From: an uncultured Planctomycetota bacterium
GTDB lineage: Bacteria > Planctomycetota > Planctomycetia > Pirellulales > Thermoguttaceae
NCBI GenBank assembly: GCA_900318195.1
Contig: ONJR01000100.1
Location: 1 to 37,062 of the forward strand
Direction of reading: 5' to 3'
DNA length: 37,062 nt
Positions 1 to 9,000 of the stretch are shown here, one piece after another. How positions within the stretch are numbered: the first letter of the stretch is position 1; each line of letters starts with the position of its first letter. The position numbers and the translations under genes were made by a program. Under the pieces are notes generated by a model. The model was not told where the DNA came from. It did not search any database and saw only the letters and a program-made list of their open reading frames with translations.

Positions 1-568
1 AGTAAGCCGAAACAAATCGGTACGAACAAACGTCGCATGCCTTTTCCTCCTGCCAAGATCTCATTCGATCGCACGTCGAGTCGCGATATGCGAGGCTGAC
101 GCGGACTTGCGAGCTTGCCGCACAATCAACTCCTTTCGATTATGCGTCTTCGCTCCCCAAGCCGTTGCGCGACGCGCGCGCGACCGATCTTTACGTTTGC
201 TGATCTCGGGAAACTAGTTTGAAAGTGATAACAAATTCATATTGTTCCGAAGCGTCCGTCGTCGTTGCGCGCCGTGTGTGCGCCGCGCGCGACGCCTTCC
301 GCGTCAATATCACACCACCGCGAACGCGCACGACGTTCGCGACCCTCGAAAGAGCCAATCGCGCAATCTCGCGCCACTCTTTCGCTGGAATGTTTATCGT
401 TGATTTTGCTTTTGGAGTTTATCCCTTTTTGTACTTTTTAGGGTATTTCGGGCAAAAAAGCGTCTTTTATTCTCCGAGCGCTCCAATCGTGCGCGTTATA
501 ACGCCGCCGACTCGTTTTTTAGTCGCGCGATTATAGCGGTCGCGCAGATCAAACGGACTCCGCGCGCG
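1..568. other. No gene recognised
   Basis: I find no convincing gene here. One 105-codon plus-strand reading frame (219-536) has no clear ribosome binding site and no recognisable protein character, so I do not call it. The stretch is rich in GCGC runs and ends at the terminator of the minus-strand charged-protein gene. The left window edge may cut a neighbouring regulatory region. Confidence 0.5.
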
Positions 569-569
569 T

Positions 570-606
570 AAAAAAACCCCCGGAATCGCGTTCGACTTCG
601 GGGGAT
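570..606 (-). terminator. Rho-independent terminator of the charged-protein gene
   Basis: Read on the minus strand, a C5G arm pairs with a CG5 arm (eight pairs including one G-U, then one mismatch and three more pairs), followed immediately by seven T residues. It begins 28 bases after the stop codon of the minus-strand gene at 634-2814, so it fits as its transcription end. Confidence 0.85.
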
Positions 607-633
607 TTTAAGGACGTATAACGTCTATAATCG

Positions 634-2814
634 TTATTTTCCGCGACCTCGCTGATTGCGTCGCGCCAGATTGAAGTTCACCACGTAGGAGAGAGCGTCG
701 TCCCAAGTCGGTAGCGCACGCTCTTCGCGTCGCGCTTCCGCGTTTGCAACCTCTTGTACGCGTTCGTTCGTTTCGCGTCGTTTTTTACCGGCGCTCGTAC
801 GTTCAGCGACCTCTTCCGCCTTTTCACGTTCGCGTTTCTCGAGCGCTTCAGCGCCGTCCTCGCGTTCCGCTTCGCGGCGTTCTTCTTCGCGGCGTTTTGC
901 TTTTCGTTCGCGCGTTTCTTCGCGGTCTTCTAGCTCTCGCGCTCTACGTTCGCGTTTTCCAGGCTCGTTCTCTATCGTTTCTGGTCGTTCCTTAGACGTC
1001 TCTCGTTCGCGCCGCGTCTTTTTATGATCTCGCGCTTCCCTTGCGACTTCTTCGCGTTCGTCTCGCGTTTCGACGCGTCGTCTAGCGGTCCTTTCATCCT
1101 CGCATTCTTCGAGCGCTGACTTGCATTCGAGTTCGCACGTTTCGCGCGCGCGTTCGTCGCGTTGGCGCTTACGCTCGTTTCTAGCGGTTCTTTCCTTGAC
1201 GTTTTCTTGCGTCGATTCCGCTTCGGCTTCTTCTTCTCGAATCTTCTCTTCGCAGGCGTCGAGCTGGCGCTTGACCTCCTCGCGCGTTTGGGCTTTGCCG
1301 TGCTCGCGTTTCGATTCGCGCGGCGTGAAGCATAGATCTTCTTCTTCCGTCGCGTCCACGGCGAAGAACGCTTCGGGATTCTTATCAAGATCAATGAAAG
1401 GCACGAAGGTCTCGTGAGTCGCGGTCGTTTCCTTTGCGTCGTTCGCAGTCAATTCGTCGTCGTCGTCGTCCTCAACGACGATATTGTCGAATTGCTCCTC
1501 GTCGTCTTCGTCTGTCTCGTCAGATTGCGCTTCTGCTTTAGCGTCTTTCTCGGGCGAGCGTCCCCACTGCACGTCGAGCGAATCGTCGACGTTCCAGAAG
1601 TCGCCGCTGAATTCGCCGAAGTCGAACGATTCCTCTTGTTCGTTCATTTCGTGGTCGCACGCCGCGTCGTCGTGTTCGTCGTCAATTAGCACGTCGATAA
1701 ACGCTTCAAATGCGTTTTCCTTTTGTTCGCACTCTTCGTCGTTATCGCTTTCCGAATTAGCGCGTTCGAAGGGCGAGGGCTCGTCTTCCTCTGGCAGCTC
1801 CCACTTTGAGTCGTTCGCGTTCGAGTCGTTCATAAAGAGTATGAAATCGCTACCGTTTTGACTTGAAACGCGCGGTTGCGTCGACCAGTCGACCGAATTG
1901 TCGTCGTCTTGCGATTCTTGCTCGCCGTCCTTCCAGTCCCAATTCGCTTGCGCGTCTTGGTCGTTTGCTTCTGCGTCCATAACGACGCCGGGATCGAGTT
2001 CGGCTTCTGTCGCGACGGCGAGTTCGCTTTCGCGCACCGGCGCTTCGACGGGCTCGGACTCGACTGTGGATGCGAACTCGTTCTCGACGACGGCTTCAAC
2101 GACGATCGGCGGTTCTACGACGATTTCCGGCGCCTGAACGACAGCCGTCGTCTCTAGTTCCTCGGCGCACTTGTCGTCCGCCGCCGGTTCACGCTTCGCC
2201 GTTTTTTCGCGTTTGGCGCTCTTAGCGCGACGCTTATTGCCGCCGGAAGTTTCTCCAGCGACGTTTTCGATCTGCGCGAGCAACGCGCTGAACGCTTTGT
2301 CGGTTTCTTTCTCTTCTTCCGGATTAGCCGCTTTAACGCGCTTCTTCTTTTTGGTCGGTTTAACGGCGCTTTCTTCAGCGCGCTCCATTACAGGGTCTTG
2401 CGTCGCTTCAACCGTGATCGTTTCGGTCTTCTGCATGGGCGGCGTCGTACGCTTCGTCTTTTTCGCCATAGCGACGACAGCGGTCATTTTACCGTCGTCT
2501 AGCGAATCTTTGATAACGCTTTCGGACGCGAGCGCGCGCGCGACCTTTTCATTTGGATCGACGAATCCTAGCGAGCGTCCGATAATTGCGGCGGCGTCTT
2601 TCGTAATACGCGCTTTTTTTCGCGTTTGCGCCGCTTTTCTATCGTCGCTTGCCTTTCCAGCTTTTTCCTTAACGGTCTTTTTACCGCGTTTGACGTCTTT
2701 GCCTTTGTCTTGTCGCTCGTCGTTCTGACCGAGGTCGTCTAGCGTCTTCTGCGATTCCTTATCGAGGACGTCTTGTAGCGCGTCCCAGTCGCTTTTTTTA
2801 TTATCCTGCGCCAT
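634..2814 (-). CDS. Highly charged, low-complexity protein of unknown function
   Basis: 726 aa with no recognised domain. The N-terminal 180 residues are Lys-rich. The middle (about 190-500) is very acidic, with runs such as EDDDDDEL and many NDD/EED clusters. Residues about 510-690 are dominated by E, R and K (ERKRQRDERARE-like stretches) and should form a long charged helix or coiled coil. The C-terminus ends in a less biased piece, PTWDDALSYVVNFNLARRN, followed by RGRGK. I recall similar W-x-x-A...N-L-x-x-R endings in other planctomycete proteins of unknown role, but could not check this. There is no signal peptide, so it is probably cytoplasmic. It has its own promoter, a long leader with a hairpin, and a terminator, so it is a single-gene unit. 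There is no strong Shine-Dalgarno before the ATG. The many opposite-strand frames inside it are by-products of the skewed composition. Confidence 0.75.
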   Translation of the reverse strand: MAQDNKKSDWDALQDVLDKESQKTLDDLGQNDERQDKGKDVKRGKKTVKEKAGKASDDRKAAQTRKKARITKDAAAIIGRSLGFVDPNEKVARALASESVIKDSLDDGKMTAVVAMAKKTKRTTPPMQKTETITVEATQDPVMERAEESAVKPTKKKKRVKAANPEEEKETDKAFSALLAQIENVAGETSGGNKRRAKSAKREKTAKREPAADDKCAEELETTAVVQAPEIVVEPPIVVEAVVENEFASTVESEPVEAPVRESELAVATEAELDPGVVMDAEANDQDAQANWDWKDGEQESQDDDNSVDWSTQPRVSSQNGSDFILFMNDSNANDSKWELPEEDEPSPFERANSESDNDEECEQKENAFEAFIDVLIDDEHDDAACDHEMNEQEESFDFGEFSGDFWNVDDSLDVQWGRSPEKDAKAEAQSDETDEDDEEQFDNIVVEDDDDDELTANDAKETTATHETFVPFIDLDKNPEAFFAVDATEEEDLCFTPRESKREHGKAQTREEVKRQLDACEEKIREEEAEAESTQENVKERTARNERKRQRDERARETCELECKSALEECEDERTARRRVETRDEREEVAREARDHKKTRRERETSKERPETIENEPGKRERRARELEDREETRERKAKRREEERREAEREDGAEALEKREREKAEEVAERTSAGKKRRETNERVQEVANAEARREERALPTWDDALSYVVNFNLARRNQRGRGK
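1455..1471 (-). repeat. GAC trinucleotide run coding for poly-Asp
   Basis: Short uninterrupted trinucleotide repeat (TCG on the plus strand) inside the charged-protein gene. It encodes the aspartate run of the acidic domain and is a possible slippage site that would change length without shifting frame. Confidence 0.6.
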
Positions 2815-2862
2815 TTCTAACGTGTATTTTTAAACGTACAGTGTCGGGGGGTAACTAAGTCT

Positions 2863-2887
2863 CGACGTAGCGCTCGTCGCTACGTCG
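2863..2887 (-). other. Perfect 10-bp hairpin in the leader of the charged-protein gene
   Basis: The arms CGACGTAGCG and CGCTACGTCG are perfectly complementary around a 5-base loop. The hairpin lies about 50 bases before the start codon, inside the roughly 180-base leader predicted from the upstream promoter. No T-run follows, so it is not a classical terminator. It could protect the mRNA or affect translation; its function is unknown. Confidence 0.55.
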
Positions 2888-2998
2888 TCGCGTCTCGTTC
2901 TCGCGTCGATTCCGGCTTTCGCGAGCTCTTCGGCGAGACGCTATTACGATTTCATCGTTGCCGGGAGCGTCGTACCGTCCGTATAAATTAACCATTTT

Positions 2999-3026
2999 AT
3001 TATACCGCGCAACGGTACGGCGTCAA
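2999..3026 (-). promoter_or_regulatory. Sigma70-type promoter of the charged-protein gene
   Basis: On the minus strand TTGACG (-35), a 16-base spacer and a perfect TATAAT (-10). The predicted transcription start is near 2992, giving a leader of about 180 bases before the ATG at 2814. It lies between this gene and the stop of the giant-protein gene upstream, which supports separate transcription. Confidence 0.75.
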
Positions 3027-3030
3027 GTGA

Positions 3031-3072
3031 AGTCGGCGCGCTTCATACCTCCGTAATCAACGCGCGCTGACT
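3031..3072 (-). terminator. Stem-loop just after the giant-protein stop codon
   Basis: An 11-base inverted repeat with one mismatch (AGTCxGCGCGC type arms) encloses a 20-base loop and begins 7 bases after the stop codon of the 2811-aa gene. There is no T-tract after it, so it may be a weak or Rho-assisted terminator or an mRNA-end stabiliser. Confidence 0.4.
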
Positions 3073-3078
3073 CGACGT

Positions 3079-6000
3079 TTAGTCGTGAATTTCGTGTGAA
3101 TCGTCGTTTTCGAACAGCTCCTTGCCTCCCATCTGCGAGATCGGTTCAACTATTTTATACGACGTTGAGTTGAGGGCGTCGTCGACTTGTACGCGCGCAA
3201 CACGCCCGACGTCGGAGTCTTCTTCATCACGAGAACGCTCGGGTTCGGCCGGAATTTGCCCCTCGTTCGGCTTCCCGGTTTTCCGCGATAAGAGCGGTAG
3301 AAGCGCGCCGAGGAACGCGCCGGCAAGCGCGACCCCGCTAAGGTTAAGGTAAAAGAAGAGCGCCGTCCATAGGAATAGCGCGCACGCGAGCGCGAGCCCT
3401 GTTTTCACGCGCGACCCGGAGTCGTGCTTGAGGATTTGCAACGCGAACGCGGTCGCCATGAGGATGAAGAGCGCAACGGCGTAGCTTGACGCAAAGAAGT
3501 CGAACGGTTTAGGGGTCGCGACGACTAGTATCGACATGATTTCGGCGTCGGCGGCGCCGAAGACCGCGCGCGCGTTCGCGCCCGTTTCTAGCGCCCATAG
3601 CGTTTCCGGCGAGATGGAATACGCGTCTCGCGCGTTCGAGTATTCTTTCGTTCCCTTTTCTTTTTGCAGCGCTTCTTCGCATCGTTTTTTTACGGTCGCG
3701 AGATCGCCGAACTTTGCGCGCCAGTCCAGGGTCGGAAAGTAGTAGTTTATCTTTTCCGGGTCAAGCGCGCTTCCGTTTTCAATTTCCAGCGCTGCGCGCG
3801 CGAGCTGGTCGTCGAATTCGACGCTCTGGCGCGATTCGTCCGTGAATTGCGCGAGCGCGTCCTTAACGTGTTCAAGCGCTGCGATCCATCGTTCGCTGAA
3901 TCTCTGTTTATCGTCCGCTTGAGCGCCGGCTAATCTAGCGGAATCCGATTCGTACGCAGCGAGCGTGGTAGCGGCGTCGAGGGTCATGAGTCTTTGCAAG
4001 GCGGGGCTAGCGTCGGCGACGGTAACCGGCGCGCAATCGGCGTTGACCTCGATCGTTTCTTCTCCGTTCGGGGTCTTTGAGTCTTTTACAATAGCGCGTA
4101 GCTTCCAGTTTGCGTCGACGGCGCTCGATTCGAAATCTTCAAAAGCGCAGGTCCATACAACGCGCGCGGTCTTTGCGTCGGCGATTCGTAGGAAGTCGAC
4201 GTTAAACTCTTCGGCGCGTCTTTGCGCAATTCGCGGATCCGATTTTTCCGCCATTCTCGGTTCGCTGTAAAACGCGACGACAAGACGTTTGGCGTAGGGC
4301 GACCCGTCGAGATCGACGAGCCAACGCGTTTCGCTTTCGTCGTTGAGATTGCGATTCTCGTTCTCGGTCGCGTCTTCGTTTTCATTGAGTTCGATCTTTC
4401 TTTCCACCAGTCTTCGCGCGCCGTTGACCGAGGCTTCCAGCACGTGGCACTTTGGAGGCGCGACGAGTTCGCACTGACTGCGTTCGCCAGGTTGGATAAG
4501 GAATGAAACGAGCCCAAAGATTTCGCGACGATCGTTAATATAGAAGCTGTGCTGCGCGAGCGAGACCTCTAATCTCGAGCCCCTTGCCGAGAGGTTCGCT
4601 TCGGCGTCGTGCGCGCGCGAGAAGGTAACGAAGCGAACGCCGTCGTTTTGCGCGAGCGCTTCGAGAAAGTTTCTCACGGCGAGCGCGGCGTCGTCGCCAT
4701 CGTTCGTCTCGGGTTCAGTTGTGTTTTCAAGTTGACTTTGTCGTTTTTCCTCCAGTTCTTTTTCTTTTCGGGACGCGACGCCATTTCTTGCGAGCGCGTT
4801 GACGCCGCGCGTGAGTCTCCTCTCTTCTCCGTCTTGCGAGAATGTTCTTACTGGCGTCAGTCCACGTTTAGCCCATGAGAAGTTTCTGTCGTTTTGCTCG
4901 ACGGCGAGTAGAACTCTTCGCGTAATTTTGGAGTAGTCTTCTCGTAGCGGCGAGGTAACGAGCTGGAAGTTCGGCAGTCTCAAATTCTCCTCTTCACTTT
5001 TGAAGACGGTCTGAAAGAAGATTTCGTAGTCTTTATCGTCGTCGAGTATAGTTTTTTTGGGCTCAAAGACGTAGACTTTCACGCCTTCAGCGGTCGTAGA
5101 CTCGCGCATTCTGAAAGTCGGGTCGCTTTGAAGCGAATCGGCGTCGAATAGTTCGTCGGCGCGCACGACGATACGATCGAACTTTCCTTCGGTAACTCTA
5201 AAGACGAGCGAGTACGCCGCCTTCCATATTGGGGCGCCGTCCTTCATGCTCGGATACAGCGCGACGCGTTCGACGCCTTCTGCCGCAGGCGCGTTCATAA
5301 CGGCGCGCAAGGTTGGCAGTTCCTCGTTTGAATAATCGTTCGGGTTAGAATCGTCGCTTTCACGCCGCTCGATCGCGTAGGCTTCGAAGGGATAGACGTC
5401 GTCGCCGACCGGTTCGGCGCCGAAATCTCTTTCGATTTGCGTCCATGAATCTGGTAATTTCGGCCATTCGAGATATAGATTTGGCGCGGCGTAGAGTCTT
5501 GCGTTCCGTTTAACGTACTTGACGTCGCACGCGCGTACGATAGGAAACGCGCGTTCTTGTTCCACCACTTCTTTCGTACGCCCGACGAGATTAAGCGAGC
5601 GCTTTCCTTTGAGCGGCTCGTCAAAGACCAGAGTGAGCGCGTCTTGCGAGACGACGAAATTCGGCGCGTCGAGTTCCTCGCCTTGCTCGTCGTATAGCGC
5701 AACGGAATCGACGACGAACGGACTCGGAATATCAAAAGACATTTGAAAGACTTCTGATTCCGCGTCGATTGCGGCGAGGTATATCGTTTCGACGTAGGAC
5801 GGTCTAAAGAGATAGGACACGTCCTCCTCCACGGTCGGCAAGTAGCTTTTGAGACGCACGTTGACGGTTTCGTTTCGAGGCGCGTTTGCAAGGTCGTATA
5901 CGACCTCGATTTGTTCGTCGGAAGCTCCCCAAGCGTCGATAAAATCGGACGCGAGCGCCGCGTTCTCTTGTAACTCGTTAGCGCGCGCGCTCGACTCGGC

Positions 6001-9000
6001 TTGCTCTACGTTTGCGTTCTCACTCTTGCGTTTCTCGAGCTCAATTCCTTGCGCGGGCGCGACGGCGAGCCAATTCTTAACGATTCTCGCGCCGATCGTT
6101 TTTATTTGTGGAATCGGTAGCGCGCCGACGCCGGCGAAATTTCGCGTAACGAAGTCGACGTTGAGCGTAAAATTCGCTGGCGCAGGGCTCTTAAAAGTAA
6201 CGCGCATCGCGGAATTTTGCGCGGTCGGCGCCTCCACGTTTTCAATTTCAGCGGCGTCGCATTTGCAGTATCCCGAGAATGCAAAGGCGGGATCACATTC
6301 GATTTCAACGCGATCAATTTTACCGGCTTGCACTTGGAACTTGAAAGCGGCGCGCACGTCCGTTTGCGTCGGTCGAGGTCGCATGAGTAGGTACTGCTCG
6401 ACGTCGACGCTCGATTTAAGTTCGCGCGTCGCGACGTCTTCTTTCTGAATAACGAGCGTGTCGACGGGACCGAGTTGCGCGGTGAATTTCGTCGGCGTGC
6501 GCGAGACGGCGCCGAGCGCGTTGGGCGCGTTGAGCGCGGGCGCGTCGAGATCGACGTCGAGTTCTAGTCGTGCGGACGCGACTGGCAGAATGGGCGTTCT
6601 GATTTCGTTCGCCGTTTCGATAAAGGTCGGGGTCTCGAGGGATAGTTCTAGACGATGCACCCCAGGTTTGCCGACGACCTCGAAGGTCATTTCGTTCGAG
6701 TTTTCGTCGTATCCAACGGCGACGACTTCGGAGTCGAACCTCGCGCCGCTATCGGCGGTTAATTGCGCTGCCGGCAGCGCGATCGTCGCGCTTTCTTCGT
6801 CCAGAACGACGTCGTAGATCGCGCGAAGTTGATAGACCGACGTTACCTTGGAAAAGCTATTGTATGAGACGACCCCGCTATACACCGCGTCGACGACGCG
6901 CCAATTCTTCTTGCGCGGACGATTGCGCAACGCGTTGCGAATTCGATCGTAGAATTCGTCGCTGATCCAATAGTAGTCTCCGACGACTTCCCCCTGCGCG
7001 TCGTACGGCGCGAAGACGCGATACGGCTCGCGCCACGCGCGATCTTGCGCGCGCGCTGGCTCGCGAACTTGCGCGACGTCGTTCGATAGCGGGAAGAGAC
7101 CGTTAAGCGCGTCGAGCGCAGATTGCGGCTCCATCGCGGACTCTCGTTCCGCGTTCTTCTCCTGTCCTCGCGCGATCGTCGCCGCCGCCATTGCGAGCGC
7201 GCACGCTAGTATTGCGACGATCGTCGCGCCGTTCGTCTTACCGCCGCGTTGCGGCGCGTCTTCGACGTTCTGACGCGTCGCTTGCTCCGCCTTTTCGCGT
7301 AGATATTGCGCGACGTCTTCCGGCATATGGTTGAAGTCGACGAATCCTGCGAGCGATTGGCTTGCGTCGCTTTCAAGTACGAGGGAGCTCGACTCGCGCG
7401 AATCCTCGACGTTGCGGTCCGCGTCCGGTTCGTCGAGTTCTGGGGACGCGACCCCTTGGAAGATCCGCCAGCAGAAGATAGCGAGCGCGCCCCACAGCGC
7501 CCCTTTGGCGATCGACGCGAGTTCATAGTGCGTAATTACGGCGGTGGCGCAGGCGAGACCGGCGAGCGCGAGCGGCGCGCGCGCCCCCAAGCGCCAGAGC
7601 GCGCGACCGGAAGCGAGCGTTGCAAGGAAAGTCGCGAGCGCGAGCGTCGCGAGTCGATACCGGTTGACGAAATACGCGCCTTCGTGCGCGCGCCCCAACG
7701 GCGCGGCGGCGCGTTCCCAGCCTTTTGCCTCCAATGAGTGCGAGCGCGAGATCCATGGGCTCGTCGCGCCGATCATAGCGCGCCATTGCGACGGCGAGAC
7801 GAAACGCTTAGAATTCGAGCGCGCAAGGTCGTCGCGCAACGCGCGCGCGTCTCCCGTCGCGCGCACGCGACGGAACGAGCGCCCGACGACGGACTCTGTT
7901 TCAAGGTCGTTCCAAATAGCGAGCGCGTCGTCGGTTGTAACGATCGCGAAATCTTCGTCCAGGAAGAGTAGTACGATTCCGGCGTCGGCGAGCAACTTTG
8001 CCGCGTTTTCACGACGAACAGCGGCGTTTTCCGACGGCGTAAGGGTCGCGTCGAGCGGCGCGAGCGTCGACGGCGCTATGCCGGCGCGCGCGAGCGCAAA
8101 CTGATCGACGCGCAAGGTCGTCGACTTCTTAGGCGCGTCCTCTTCCGCTTCCGAGCGTTCAGCGATCTTTTCAACGAAGGACGGCGAGCCGAAGAAATCG
8201 CCCCAGGTCGGAGGATCCAATCTTGGCGCGACGAGCGCGCCGGGGTCGCGACCTTCTGTCTTGGCGTCGGCGTCGCGCGCGTCGCTAATGAGGGTCTTGA
8301 GCGTAAAGGGATCGCCCAATCTTTCCGCGACTAGTTCGACTAGTTGTGTCGTTGTTCGTTCCGATTCCGTCGAACGCGTTATCAGATTGCGCGCGGCGCG
8401 AATCCACCCTTTCGGCGCAGAGGACGCGCGACGGAGATACTGAGGATCGCGCGTTATGTATTGCGGAGGAGTCCACGCAGTCCATACGCCCGAGAGCGCC
8501 GGCGCTTCGCATATTATGTCGAGCGGTTTAAGTCTTACGCCGCCTATCGGTCGCTTAATATCGTCAGCGTACTCGATTTCGACGCGCACGAATTTCTTAT
8601 TGCTCGGAATTTGTACGACGACTTCACACAATAGTTTTCCTAGTTCGTTTCGCGCGACGTTCTCGACGAACCATACGGCGCGTCGCTCGTCGAGCCATAC
8701 GGCGCGAATAGCGCGCCGCACGTTGTCGATCGCGTTCCTTGCCTCGAGTTCGTCGATCGATTCGTGGCTCGCGTCTTTTCGTTTGCGCTCGGTCTTAAGC
8801 GTCGCGCTTAGCGGTTGCTCGATGTAGAATTTCAGAGCGCTTCTTCCGCGATTTTCGATATAGAAGGTTGCGCAATGATCAACGGCGCCGTCTTTCTGGT
8901 AATATGAATCGTAACTCTCAAACCAGCAGAGCGCGTTGTAGGGCAGTAGCGTTTCGAGTTCGTTGCGGTTGCGTCGAGACGCGAGCAGTTCGACGGAAAG

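Noticed and set aside
219..536. 105-codon plus-strand frame
   Set aside because: No Shine-Dalgarno, no plausible promoter and no protein-like pattern.
2171..2728. Hydrophobic 185-codon plus-strand frame
   Set aside because: Antisense to the charged-protein gene. The complement of Lys/Glu/Asp codons reads as Phe/Leu/Ser/Val, which gives a false membrane-protein look.
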